Assembly: GCA_026874595.1 (NCBI GenBank)
Contig: CM049322.1
Coordinates: forward strand, 44,084,840 to 44,148,839
DNA length: 64,000 nt
Direction of reading: 5' to 3'
Source: Sipunculus nudus
Lineage: Eukaryota > Annelida > Sipuncula > Golfingiida > Sipunculidae
Both the position numbers and the translations under genes were made by a program. This document shows, piece by piece, positions 35,005 through 47,639 of the stretch. The first letter of the stretch is position 1. Every line of letters begins with the position of its first letter. A model generated the notes under the pieces. That model did no database searches. It had not been told where the DNA came from and worked only from the letters and a program-made list of their open reading frames with translations.

Positions 35005-35430
35005 TAACGGCAGTGAGCTATTCATTGTTTGTACGAATTCAGTTGTTTATACTGTTATATACACGTGGACAAGCGTAGCAAATACAACACAAGTACCACC
35101 TTCCTAATTTTGAGTGGCTATTGAACTCATGGGTCACGTGACCTGTGAGCAAACAACGTTAAGTACCATGACAAATATGATTATGATAAGGCCGTGTGTG
35201 TATGATAACCCGTAATGTATGCAACACTAATACTGCATTGGAGCAATAGGCTATATTACACTTGGTGAGGCACATGATAATCCCACCATACGTTCCATGC
35301 GTATACAGTTTATATGTGATTTTTATTGCATTATTGTAATTTATCTTATTTGTGTAAGAGAATCACGCAAACGCCTCCTGTCGATAACATACTTGATGTT
35401 TCTGTGGGCAGACTATTATATTTCCTCATG
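35005..35430 (-). repeat. Four-copy dispersed repeat, copy C
   Basis: Reverse complement of copies A and B: AGTGAGCTATTCATTGTT, ACAAGTACCACC, TGAGCAAACAACGTTAAGTACCATG-type blocks, AAGGCCGTGTGTGTATGATA and CTGTCGATAACATA in order. Homology to copy B extends outward to about 34880. Contains the 12-bp palindrome GGTCACGTGACC at 35132-35143. Confidence 0.7.
35132..35143 (+). promoter_or_regulatory. Palindromic E-box GGTCACGTGACC
   Basis: Perfect 12-bp palindrome containing GTCACGTGAC, the form bound by MITF/TFE-type factors in animals. The other repeat copies have degraded forms (ATCACGTGGC in B, GTCACTTGAC in D). No nearby gene; function is only a possibility. Confidence 0.2.
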
Positions 35431-35865
35431 TTAAAAAAATTTGAAGAAGCGTTGGTAATTTTCTGTTTTTTTTTTTTTTTCATATAGGCCGGTAACAGGA
35501 TAAATCATATAAACTCAAATCAGATCTTAACAAATAAACACAAGCATAAAATAGCCAAACTTCAATTAATTTCTCCTCTTTACATAATCCTATCATTTTG
35601 TCACCCATGCGAGAAATAGCGTTTTTAAATACAGACCGAGGGGTGGGGGAAAACAGAGGGCTTGTCGTCTGCCTCCCATCAAATCGTTCACGGACTATAC
35701 ACCATAATCTAAGACGTTGAAACTTTACCTTGGATGTTAACAAACATTTTGTTGAATTATGTGTACATAGTTTATATAATGTGCTATTTTTGATGGTATA
35801 GCACCTATTGTCAGTCGGTGTGTAATAAAAAAGACATATTCGATAATAATTCACGCAACCCCCTT

Positions 35866-36212
<347 letters not shown>

Positions 36213-37496
36213 AGTTTTACAGTTAGTTAGGAAGTTTGTGATCAAATATCCTAGGTAAAAATCGAACTGACATGTATCGAACAGGGCACCCTCCTCATAT
36301 CACAAGTCAATAGGTCAGTTGATGTTCTGGTATGGAGTAAAACGTTAACAAAAATTCTGAGATACAAACTTTTTTCCCTTAGATTGTCGTGTATAGTTCG
36401 TGAACGATTTGAAGGGAAAACGTAACGGGGGAATTATGTAGGGTAAATACGAAAACAATCTGGGAGAAAAAATAGAGCGGGTGATCTGGGTTAGTTTGCG
36501 ACAATAGGTAAAATTATGAATTGTCAATAGCACAAGTTGAATGACGGGGAATGCGTGATGCTTGCGCACAGTCACCTTGTGAAGTTAGACTTCACTCTCC
36601 AGATACTACAGTACTATACTGTCCATTAACAAAAAATAATAAAACAAATTTTTCAGGTAATTCTGCAATTTTGCTGCATAAATGTATACATATATTCCAT
36701 TTCAGTGCATAGTACATTTTGTATAAATTGTTTGGTTACTTTTACCGGTTCCTTACATATGGGCATTCATATTTCATGAATAAACAGAACAGTATTATTT
36801 TATTATCTTTGATTATATTTTATTGCACACGTTTATGGACTGTCATATGTTCATAGAGTAAAAACAAAACACTGTTTCGTTCGGTTTCTCAGTTGGTTTC
36901 CAAGGACACCACATACTGTTTAGCAAGGGTAAAAAAGCCAGAGAATTCAAGGAGAATTTCGGAGAGTTTTTGAATAATGTTTCATTCATTGATACTTATC
37001 ACTTAGAAAATTCTACCATACTACTAGTCACATGCTTTCAGCTGTTGAAACACCGATTTAATCAATAACCTCTGCATAAGTATTTTAGAGCAATCAATGT
37101 TCTCTCGCCGCCTATAATGTGACACTCAGGTTGGAGTTTTCAAATTGAATGGCTTTATTAACCGTAAAATCATATTCACAAAATTAATAATCAAAGCAAT
37201 ATTTATAAAGTTATTAATAACCTTGAAATTGTTGTTATATTGTTATGATGTTTGCCACTGTGGTTATATAATGATATTATTATAGAACATTCAGATAATA
37301 ATTTTGCAAATATGGATACTTATAATTACAAAAGTTAAAATATATTATTTGAATGCTACAATTAATTCAACTATTAAAATATCAGAATTATATATCATAT
37401 TATTTTTATATTATTAACAATAATTTTTTTATAATTATAATTTTATTAGTTAATGCACTGATGGTCAAGATAAACGTTAGAAGTTTTGTTATTATA

Positions 37497-37499
<3 letters not shown>

Positions 37500-37537
<38 letters not shown>
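37500..37537 (+). repeat. (ATT)n microsatellite
   Basis: About 13 ATT triplets in a longer A/T-only stretch (37140-37560). Confidence 0.9.
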
Positions 37538-38399
37538 CATTTTTATTTTTTATTCATAATAACGTTTAAAAATCAGCTGGCAAAGAAGACTGAATATATA
37601 TTTGGTCTTGCATATTGGGCGAGACCACAGTGTTTTATAATTTCCTCTAAATATGCAAGTACATTTAATTGAGAACAGTAGAAAAAAATATAAGAATTAT
37701 ACAGTAAATATTATCTGGCGCATTTAATGTTCAAAAAATGATAAAAAAAAAAACAGATAAAAATATCTCCGAAATTTCTTCCGCTCTCAGTGAATCCTCT
37801 GACTTTATGCAGACTTGTATACAAACATTTGTCTAGAGGGCTCATTCGTGTCTGTTATATATATAACATATAACATATTTAATAATATTTAATTTTAAAT
37901 TGAATATATTAATATGGCCTTTCTTTTGTGATATTATGTCGAATGTGACGGGGTATCAAATGCCCAATATATGTTAATTAATTTCACTTTGTTTCAGATA
38001 GGTATGCAATGCCAATGTTTTCAATGTTACACCGCTAATATGGATAATTTGAGAAACTCACTCTTATGGGCTGGATTTGGTGAAAGAAACACATTTGAAG
38101 TAAATAATATAAACAATGTACAATTGTTTTCTCATCGGATCTTATCCATATGAAAATGTTGAGTTGTGGATGTTTTAAAATAACTCATATGTGTCTCCAT
38201 TTACTTTCTCCTCATTTGAGTGTCTAATAGTCAAAGACTCCCCAACCTATCAGGAGAAGTATTGTTATTACTGTAATATGATATACTGCCTCTGATATCC
38301 TTTGTAACTAGCGGCAGTGAGGAGTTAGTATTTGTTTGATTTTAGAAATGTGTCTTTTCGATTAAATTATTCATTCTAGATCAATTATTCACGTCAGGA

Positions 38400-39010
38400 C
38401 TGTGAACCATTCATTGTTCCTTTAATTCCACACGTATATTTATATGAATATTTGAGTGTGTGTGTGTGTGTGGGTGTGTGATTGTATCTGCAACTCCTTA
38501 ATCATGCACGGCAGTGAGCCTTTCTTCATCGATAATTTTTCTTATCAGTCATGTGGAGAAGCATGCCAAGTACAAGTACCACCTGTCTAAACAGGGCCTA
38601 TATTGACTCACGAGTCACTTGACCTAGGAGTAAACAACAAGTTCCATGACAAATATTATAAAATTCAGGTTGTGTGTATATGATATTCCGTGATCTATCC
38701 TGCACCAATACGTGAACTGGAGCCATTGTTGAAAATGCATTGCACTTGATGACCTTGAAGAACATCCAATCCTTATGGATAATATGTACATTGGTCTTTT
38801 ATTATCGATTTGCTTGGTGACGCGATAATCAAAAATGAGTTACATTAACATAACCTCTGCATGGAATATATCGATTCCGACGTGTAAGAGAGTTACGCTA
38901 GCGCTACCTGTCGATAGCGTTCGCAACCATTGTTATCCCTTCTGATAAAAACAACTATAATTTGAAGAGGAACATTACCGCATATTGTCTCGTGATCTAA
39001 AATATACAAC
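38400..39010 (-). repeat. Four-copy dispersed repeat, copy D
   Basis: Same orientation as copy C: CGGCAGTGAGCC, GCCAAGTACAAGTACCACC, GAGTAAACAACAAGTTCCATGACAAATAT in part, GGTTGTGTGTATATGATA, CTGTCGATAGCG and ATTGTCTCGTGATCTAAAA. A (TG)n run lies at 38456-38482. Confidence 0.7.
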
Positions 39011-39233
39011 AGCTGCTCCTCAAAAACCTTTGTTTCCATACAATGATAATAAATTCCATGTTTTAGAAATCTTCAAAAACTTGACACTGTAAAAACTAAG
39101 CCCATTAATCGTTAAGGTCCATTTGCATAGTATTGCGTGGCAATAAGAAAGAGGGAAAAACAATAAAAAAACAGATTAATCATTTAATTTATGAAAACGA
39201 ATATATTTTGATATTATCTGAATCTCCTTTGAT

Positions 39234-39264
<31 letters not shown>
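39234..39264 (+). repeat. (ATA)n microsatellite
   Basis: About ten AAT/ATA triplets. Confidence 0.9.
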
Positions 39265-39265
<1 letters not shown>

Positions 39266-42200
39266 GCTTCATCATCAGCAGCAACATCAAGTATATGCAT
39301 GTATAATCGTCTCAATAGGACGAATTTAGATTGTCCCACTGCTTTAAATAAGACGATATGTTAGAGTGGCGTATATTATAATATAGAAAACTGATATAGG
39401 AAATTGATGATTAGACGCATGGTTAAATATTTTTATAATGTTGGAAAACGACGAATGGCCTATATGAATCTCGTGCCTCGAAAAAGCCGAATAAGACCGC
39501 TAAATGTATTGGCTACTAACATTTAGCATATATCATCTTGTATCAAATCTACTCCCGTCGCTTAATGTTAAATAACTGGCTAAGAACAACCGTATGGATG
39601 GTCCCAGTAATGCACTGTTCCGTATTACTGTCGCAATGCCTTTAGGCAGGCCCGATCGGTTAACATAAAATTGCTCTTTTGCCGTATATAAATGTCTCAC
39701 ATCAAATGTCTTACTCGCAATGACCTTAGATATAATCAGGTATTCCATATAACCCATATATAGCGTTTGTCTACATGTTATATCCCAATTCATTGAGAGG
39801 ATCTGGACATTTTGACTACCCATACATTTTAGAGTCAAATTTGGGTGCAAATCGGAACAGATTCCAGATAACAGACCGCTAATGTGTCCTGGTTTTCACA
39901 TAAAGGTGTAGTTACATAAAAAAACACCAATTAATCAGCCTTGCTTGATTATATAAGAAATATACACTGCTGTCTTTTTATGCATTACATGGTTATATAA
40001 ATACAATAAAGGTACAAACTTTAGAGCGATTTTGTCCTTCGTTGTTTATGTGATCAAATTTTATATCAGGGCCACTTCCACACAGTTCAGCCACCGGTAC
40101 CATACCCTTGGACAAAAGAAAATCTTCCTCCTGAGTTAATTACTCGTCAACTGCCAGTTTTACAATTTAACAGTGCAGGACATGTGCAGTACCAAATATT
40201 CACAACAGTAGTACGGCTGTTATGAATAACAGGAACGGCAACATTACTACAACTCACTATTTGAATCTAATCCCAAATATATTTCTTAATAGGCGCGTCA
40301 CCTATGCATCATTATATCATGTTGTTCATTAAACCAGTGTAAACTTGAGTAATTGTCTCTTCAATGTGCGCCTTTGATATATCAAATAAGAAAGACTGTA
40401 TTTGTAAGATATCAAACACAGTAAATAAGCATATCCCTAAAGACCCTGTTATGCTTCCTATTTGACATAAGAAATCCAGCTTGATGACTCAACCGACCCG
40501 TACGCAAAACACATTTGTAAGTCTATAGCATATTAAAATGTCCCTGAAACACCGATCACGTATCTCTGAGATTTGTTTGGCATGATATTTTCTATTCAAC
40601 ACAGTAACAATCACCTTGAATAAAAACAAAACCCATCTCAATAGCGTGACTTGTAGGCGTCGGGGGACAACGAGTGTCTGGGCATTTTACAATGACACGA
40701 CCAATGTCAGAAGATAAAAGTAGTTATTAAGCCATTCAGGGGAGCTTTCATTGGGTTCCTAACTTGACAATCCCCGCACTGGACCTCAGCATTGTTGACT
40801 ATCGTTAAGTACACTGCAGGTCCCTTCAAACAAATCTTGGAAATTACATATCCCAAAAAAAGTGACACTAATAAAAAGATTACAAACTGGAATCATTCGA
40901 AAAAAATCCCCTGCGGTATTATCGTATTTGCATGCAAATAAATATAGACATACTTTTAGCAACAACCTCGAGTTTTTTTTAACAGAGAAAGAAAAATACC
41001 TATATTTTATTGAGGTGAAGTGTCATGAAGACATACTTGAATAAAAGATTAACTTGACGCCCTAAGCTAAGGAAAGACTGATGACTTTGCTTGGTTTGCT
41101 TTGATATAATATACGCATACTTCATTTTGTCATGGTTCTAAGAGTTTCGAGGACTCTTTTGGAAAGAAACAATGCAGCATTATAAACATTGAAGATGACA
41201 TATCAATAGTTACCCATTCATATAAGAGAATATAAAAACACTGAATTTGCGAAGCATTAAAGTTTGGCGGATTATATTTGTGCGAAGAACTGCACAAGCA
41301 TGATGCAGCTGTACTGCAGCGATCCGTGGCCTAATAACAAAGGAAAACGATACTACAGAATACCTGTTTCAGCTTAGATCAATTTAAAGACCTGTGTAAC
41401 AGAAAGAGTAAAAGAACTATTTGTTTTTGCTTTTGTGAAGTTAGATTACCCTTTCCTTCCCTTGTATAAAAGCATTCCAAATAGAGGCAAGGCAAAACAA
41501 GCAGGGCGTTAAATATAAATTGTGACCTTGTATTCACCGTCGGTGCAAAATATGTCTTTATTTATTTCTTTTTTTTTTACCACTTAACGTAACAAGATTT
41601 GATGAGACTTGCAACTGTTTCACTGAAAGCTTTTCACATAATATAAAGTGAAGAACGCCACCTAAATGTACCCTACCTAATATAAGGGTGAAAAAAAAGG
41701 ATGAAACATAAAACCGTCAAAACTATTCCGTGCAAATACCCTTGATCTGTAGCGTTACTGATTGCCAGGGTCGCATAAAAGCAAAATAGGGTTCTTTTAG
41801 AACTTGTGAATGAAATATTGCCATCGGGTATTTCAAAGAGAGTCAATCCCCAAACAAACTGAAGAGAAAATACGACGGCCGGCCTTACCGAGATGAATGT
41901 TAGGAATGAATAGGTTTTATTTTTAACGCAAACTTATACACTACAGAAAGAAAGGGAAGCCTATGAGGGCAGGCAAACAAAAAAATAAATCCGATTATAA
42001 TATTTACGGCAAACAGCACCTCATCAATTGGAATTTACCAGTAGAAAACAGATCAAATTTCAGACTTTTTAATTCGTACAGTTTCTGCTTGAATCACCTG
42101 TCCACACGAATGGATAATCAGTTTGAGTAGTGCGCTTATCATATAAATCAGGTTCAATAAAACAATAACCGATCATTTAAAGCGGGAAGCAATTGACCAT

Positions 42201-42427
42201 CAGACTATGTATATACATCATTAGCATTCATATGAACCTATTATTCACAGTTCCCATCAAGCCACATGTACAGTTTTCTTTAAATTTTATATCGAGAAAT
42301 ATGCACAAAATATTCAAACTTCATATCACACTTACACTCATTAGTGGCGCTTATCGAAGAAAAAAAAGACGTATGTTAGGAGGGTGGTGGTGACCTCAGT
42401 CTAAATGACATTTATAAAGAAATTGGA
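39265..42427. other. Gene-free stretch
   Basis: No recognised feature. The longest frame is 105 codons at 39533-39850 (-), with no recognisable motif, start context or neighbouring exon; coding is not excluded but unsupported. Confidence 0.4.
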
Positions 42428-42640
42428 CATGAACAACTAAACGCCTATCAATTCTAAGAGTATAAGATTAACAACTAAACATTTCTAAATTTGAAGGCAA
42501 TGAGAAAAACCACTAGCATATAGTAATTCGAAGACTGTCAGATTAACAACTAAACATCTATTAGTGGAAAAGCTATCTGGGTAACAGCTAAACATCGATC
42601 AATTGGAAGGCTATCAGATTAACAAATTTGGGCTAACAAG
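42428..42640 (+). repeat. 38-bp minisatellite, ~5.5 copies
   Basis: The phrase AACAACTAAAC or a close variant recurs at 42432, 42470, 42545, 42583 and 42621, i.e. every 38 bp (one unit of the series is degraded). The remainder of the unit resembles ATCAATTGGAAGGCTATCAG. Confidence 0.75.
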
Positions 42641-42689
42641 ATGTCTACAAATTGCAGGGATATCCTATATTCCCCTAAAATCCTTATGT

Positions 42690-43470
42690 TATTAGGCTAT
42701 GAGAATATATTGATATCCGAGTTAAACAAGTTGCCCATGGGCCATGACTCTCAGCTGAATCAAAGAAACCTTGAATAATTGGTAAAATGATACATGCTCT
42801 ATTACTGCTCCATCTAAGTATATTTCCAGCAGTTGAAAATCTGCTGTGCAATACAGGGTTACAAACATGGTAACTGTAGAGCAGACTTTCAGCTTATAAT
42901 CCTTAGATCCATAGTCTTTGAGCACAAGTTCAGTATATGCTGTAACTGTGCTGAATACCTGCTGCAGATCTGCTGGAAATACTGCTCTGGCTATCTGCTA
43001 AAAACAGGTTTTCAAATATGCTGAAAAAAAACGCTAAATTTTTGTAGGGGTAGGTCTAAAATAGAAAAAAAATGTTTAATAATGAAAAAAAATACAAGGT
43101 GGCGCCACCAGTCTTCAGGAATGATGGAACACCCCAAGATCGATAAGCATGGATAGAATCATTGAAATCAATGAATTAGTAAATCAGATACTAGAGTTTG
43201 TATAAAACTTTTAATTATTCACGAGGGTAATTTCGTGCGTCATAGCTTGTAGGCTATAGGTCAAAATTAACTTAATTTAAGGTTTCAGAGGATATTTTTA
43301 TGGACCTTCATGGATGTAAAGATCAACAGATACTTGGGCTAGTGGATACAGTTTTTGCCACGTCTGATTGGCTAGGTGCTCAAAAGTCTAACACTAAGGT
43401 TTGTGCCCTGTTAACGGGCAGACGGCTTGATCTGAAGGTCTAAAAGATAAAGAAAAAGGAAATGTGTTTG
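42690..43470 (+). repeat. Diverged third copy of the 3' flank of the segmental duplication
   Basis: Blocks shared in order with 6560-6965 and 29815-30205: CCATGGGCCATGACTCTCAG, GGCGCCACCAGTCTTCAGGAA, GATACTAGAGTTTGT, TTTCAGAGGATATTTTTATGGACCTTCATG, in part, and GTGCCCTGTTAACG with GCTTGATCTGAAGGTCT. An extra 280 bp (42800-43080) of CTGCTGNAGATCTGCTG-like sequence is inserted. No gene. Confidence 0.6.
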
Positions 43471-44211
43471 TTCAAAACATAACTCATGCATTCATAAACC
43501 GGATCTCATGAAATGCTCATTGCTAAGTGGGAATTGGCCAATGAAGAACTGATTTTAGTGTGGATCCGGGTCATGATCCGGATTCAGGGATGTCATCAAC
43601 GAATATTTGCAAATTAAGCCTTTTGTATGTACGAATTAGCCTCGGAATACTGGAATAATACGTGAATGGAAGCGCACGCGCAAGTCCCCCACATGGCGGA
43701 GGCTTGCATTCGTTAGAAGCGATTCTTGGTATAATGTTTACTTTGATGTCATTTGTGTCGCCGAACAGATAGATTGATTACAAAATGCTTGATCGTACCT
43801 GGAATAAGTAAACAAACATTTAAAATATCATGTAGGACAGTTTTATTTAAGATGTGAGGTGCCAAGATGGCTACAGACATGGCTTCCACTGTGGCCGCTT
43901 TGTGAAGGGGAAGTGTCAGGCATCATGCTACTTCATTTGCTCAATGAAAAACAACCTCGCCGGAGCCCGTAAAAAAATGTCGGATGATTCAATGAGTCCT
44001 GGTCAGCATTGAAACAGCTGAGGAACAGTGCCACCTTCAAGGCATACAAGAGGTTGTGTACACAGGTAAAAAAGGAAGCTTTAACATGAAAGTGCAGGCA
44101 GACAAAGTTCTTCGACAGCGAGGTTTTACCAGTTGCACACCAATGCGTGTTCTTGTTCTTTATGTTTATCGTTTTTTTTTATATGAGAAAAAAAGAAATA
44201 AATATTATTCC

Positions 44212-44213
<2 letters not shown>
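43471..44213. other. Gene-free stretch, possible decayed coding trace
   Basis: 43860-44140 has balanced base composition unlike its surroundings and short frames, but no family I recognise and several stops. Nothing firm. Confidence 0.3.
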
Positions 44214-44263
<50 letters not shown>

Positions 44264-44280
44264 ACATATATGTATATATA
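44214..44280 (+). repeat. (TA)n microsatellite
   Basis: About 65 bp of TA with TTTATA and TACATA interruptions. Confidence 0.9.
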
Positions 44281-44654
44281 TCACTTAACCCGGCATAATT
44301 TGTGCATGTTCCGGAGAGAATTTTATGATGTATAAATAACCCACTTGTAGTTTTTTTTTTTTTTAATTTCCCTTCATTTTACAAACTTGTATTTTTACTG
44401 ATTTTTTTTTTATTTCATTACGAACAAACTGATTCTACCAATCAATAAAATTATAAATATTGTATTATCTTATATTACACACAGTCATACAGTTATTCAC
44501 ATACCGAGGCGATAGCATGTTGCAGTGGACCTCGTCATTGTTACCGACAATCGAAGCCGGGAATTATACGAAAATTACGAGTGATCAAAGTGTAACCTAA
44601 TAGTATCATCTCTACGACTTATGATATAATACAATAGTATGAATTTTGTGAAAG

Positions 44655-45334
44655 TCATACGGCATCTGAATTGACGTCATATCCGGGTAGGTCTGCCTTC
44701 ACGACCATTCGTTCCTGAATGTCGGTGGTAGTTCGGGAATGCAGTGACTGGGTATACGCTATGTAAACCCTTGTACCCTGCAAATATGGTGCCAAGGTGG
44801 CAAAGTTCGGGAAGTTGGCTTCCCCAAGGAATCGGTCAATCATCTTTTTGAATAGCTTTAAGATACTGTTTTTGATCACGTGATGGCCTCGTTTTGGATT
44901 TGAGTTTCTTCTGCGTGGATCACGATCATCGGGAGGATCACTTCGGTCCGTGCCACGTGTTCTCGATCTATCACGTGGCCTGGTGTGCCCGGCAGGAACT
45001 TAATTCACGTAATGAGGGCTGGAATTTCGTCTGGGATGGCTACTGCGTCCCCCTCTACTGGATGACGAGACAGATTTTATAACGCACTTTGTTACAAATG
45101 CCCCCCGCATGAGCTCAAGCTTCTTTTACTCTAACCTTTTTGGCAACTTTGGCCGCAACATTGATCAAAGACCCGGCGCTGCCAAATGTAAAAACATCTG
45201 CCGCCAGCCCCGTAGCAGCTAAAGCTCCCTTTTCGACCGCCCCGGCAACATCTCCCACAGCCAAAGCCTGGAGGGTTTCTGCTGTGTTCTTGATTGTACC
45301 GACCACAGGTACAAAATCCAACAAGTAACTCCAC
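44655..45334 (-). pseudogene. Broken gene: Gly/Ala-rich hydrophobic domain plus Arg/Ser-rich tail
   Basis: On the minus strand a likely exon starts at 45334, just after a TGACAG splice-acceptor-like site, and encodes WSYLLDFVPVVGTIK followed by alternating Ala/Gly-rich amphipathic stretches (AGAVEKGALAATGLAA, FGSAGSLINVAAKVAKK) ending in TGA at 45118-45120. In another frame, open from 45119 on, follow an SSSSRGGRSSHPRRNSSP segment, a TAA at 45000-45002, then in the same frame RPRDRSRTRGTDRSDPPDD, RDPRRRNSNPKRGHH, and a 64-residue tail (KLFKKMIDRFL...DLPGYDVNSDAV) to the stop at 44655. Composition stays protein-like across both breaks, so I read this as one gene with a frame change and one nonsense codon. 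A short intron starting at AAG|GTTAGAG could explain the first break, but not the TAA. AATAAA on the minus strand lies at 44409-44414. The glycine-zipper-like helices suggest membrane association; family and function unknown. Confidence 0.5.
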
Positions 45335-45755
45335 CTGTCATGATATAAAATATTGCTGATACTACTGTAATTAAATACGACTAAAATAATATAAACATGC
45401 AAAAAAGTATGAAAATAAGATAAGACATAATTACAAATCATACAAACTATGACAAAATATCAATAAATATTGATCCTATTTCAACTGTTTTATTAGTGAA
45501 GCATACTACCAAGGTCGCCTGCTGTAAGTTAAATATCGGAAACATGTTCAAGATTGTTATAATGTATGTTATGGTTTAAGTTCCATTTTAATTAATTTCT
45601 TTGTTTATTTTTAGAAATATAATAAATCCGTCTCAACAATTATATATTAAGCATTAAATAACATGAAAAAAATAAGCAGGCCATATGAAGTTCAAAGAAC
45701 TCATTTCTTAAAAAAATCCCAGAACCATTGATCTATTTATTGCGGTGAGATGCCG

Positions 45756-45764
<9 letters not shown>

Positions 45765-45823
<59 letters not shown>
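45765..45823 (+). repeat. (TA)n microsatellite
   Basis: About 58 bp of TA directly abutting the duplicated pseudogene fragment. Confidence 0.9.
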
Positions 45824-45825
<2 letters not shown>

Positions 45826-45895
45826 CCTTTCTGGCACCTTTGGCCGCAACATTGATCAAAGACCCGGCGCTGCCAAATCTAAACACATCTGTGAT
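45823..45895 (-). pseudogene. Duplicated 70-bp fragment of the Gly/Ala-rich pseudogene
   Basis: Matches 45131-45203 with only a handful of differences over about 70 bp (shared block GGCCGCAACATTGATCAAAG and onward). It encodes the FGSAGSLINVAAK stretch on the minus strand. It breaks off into (TA)n on one side and unrelated sequence on the other, so it is a partial duplicate and not an exon. Confidence 0.7.
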
Positions 45896-46145
45896 GCCGG
45901 GTATAGGTGCATAGAATTTTCAATACATAACCAGTGTTTCTTTTCCATGAGTGTAAACATTGATGTGTGTAGTTTGATCAAACGGTAATATTTTAGATGT
46001 ATGGTTACCCCACAAGCTAAATAATAAGGAGCTGCCAATTACTGGAGACACGATTTCACTCGGTAGATATATTGTAATACTCTTCACAGAGCTTTTAAAA
46101 AAGCGGTTAAAAGCGGCTCTGTCGCTCGAAATCTCTCGCGGACGC

Positions 46146-46235
46146 TGGGTTCTAAAGGAGCGTTCACACCTATCCGTTTTTTTCCTTCCGCACCTGCATC
46201 CGCTTCCGTCATTCCTCGTCCTTCAAATTTGAGTG
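46146..46235 (+). repeat. Left arm of a long inverted repeat
   Basis: GCGTTCACACCTATCCG, then a T-run, CTTCCGCACCTGCATCCGC and a TCATTCCTCGTCC block. The reverse complement of 48500-48592 aligns over about 75 bp. A shorter direct copy of the same head (CATTCACACCTATCCG) is at 46253-46310. Confidence 0.65.
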
Positions 46236-46310
46236 AGTCAAAAATACATAGGGCATTCACACCTATCCGCTTGCGCACCCGCACCGTCTTATCGTCCGCT
46301 CAAATTTGTG

Positions 46311-47630
46311 GGACCGATTATCGACAAAAGGGGACGACGGGTGCGGACGAGAATCCCTACTATGACGTCATATAATTGGGGATCTTCTAGAACGTTGTTG
46401 TGTCTTCACCTTGCGGTAGATTTTTAGTATGAAAGGTTAGAACTTGCTCTTGAGCATTCAATGCTTTACAGTCTCTTTCATGGAAGCTTTAGTATTAATA
46501 TAATTTAAGCAATTTGAGAAGTAATCATATAAGTCATCAAAGGGGCAGCGTTTCGGTAATTTGGAATAAAGTTGATGCCTATAATATTAGATGTACTGTA
46601 GAGGACTGTATCTCCAGCCAAAGGAGAATGTCAGTTATGTGTACGCACAACATCACACACACACACCCTCGCAGTCACAGAATTGACCAAAAAATAATAA
46701 CGGTGAGTTTTGGGCAGGCTTAAATAGAGAACCTAATCTGCTGCCAAGACGGAAAGTGAAAACATTGACACATGCAGAAGAAGAAAATCACAAAATCCAC
46801 TGAGAATGCACCTAAACCTAATCAGGCGAGGATAACAATAAAATATACCTGCCTGGCTGATTAGAAATTGATTTTAATAACACTTTTTAAAATACTGAAT
46901 TGCACATAAATGTTTGACATTAAGTGTAAACATTAATCAATAAATCCCATAATCCATCAACTTAAGACCTTATAACCTGTCAGGTATGGAGACCTTTAAG
47001 ATGTGCCCGCCACCTAAAGGAAAATTGCATTTGAGAGAGGTGTTTTTCATGTGAAATGTTATTTTTTTGCATTAATCAGTTAATAACATGAGCACCGCAA
47101 ACGTGCATACGTGCGTTGTTTATCTTGTGACCTGTGACATCATTAAATATGCGGGTATACATATATACTTATACGTAGGCCTAGATACTTGGGCGTAGAG
47201 TATAGGATTGCGCTACAATAAATTATTAGTGACCAGAAGTAGCTGTACACTGTGGTGGTCAGCCGGAACCTGATACGTTTGGTATGTAGGAACTAGGAGC
47301 CAACGGGGGATAAGGCGAGTCAGGGTTAGCTGCAGGGAGTCAAGTGTAGGTGTCCGGCCTGGCCGGTCGATATGCTGACACCATGTTGTTTGCTGTACAC
47401 CGACTTGCTCATTAAAGGTGGCTTTCATCATCGACATTGGCTGTTATTGGTTTATTGACGATTTCGGAGCCAACCGAAGAGTCCTTATAGTACTACCAAG
47501 GTGTGGTGACCTCTGGCCTTATTAAAACTGCATGGATTTTGCTGGAACTCAAAATTAGGCGAGACATTATATTGATTAATATTTCTGCTTAGTTTGATCA
47601 ATATCTACGTATTCCTCGTAAGTTATCCCA
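46311..47630. other. Gene-free stretch
   Basis: A perfect CRE TGACGTCA is at 46363-46370. 47190-47520 is more GC-rich, with a 74-codon frame on the minus strand that I do not recognise; it could be part of an LTR or other element but lacks clear ends. Confidence 0.35.
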
Positions 47631-47639
47631 GAAGATTCC

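Noticed and set aside
46084-46284. 66-codon minus-strand frame with a repeated KRIGVNA motif
   Set aside because: The repeated motif is the translation of the GCGTTCACACCTATCCG element end present twice, not a protein repeat.
47190-47520. Possible LTR retrotransposon edge
   Set aside because: No paired LTR, no primer-binding site I can identify, and no gag-pol frames nearby.
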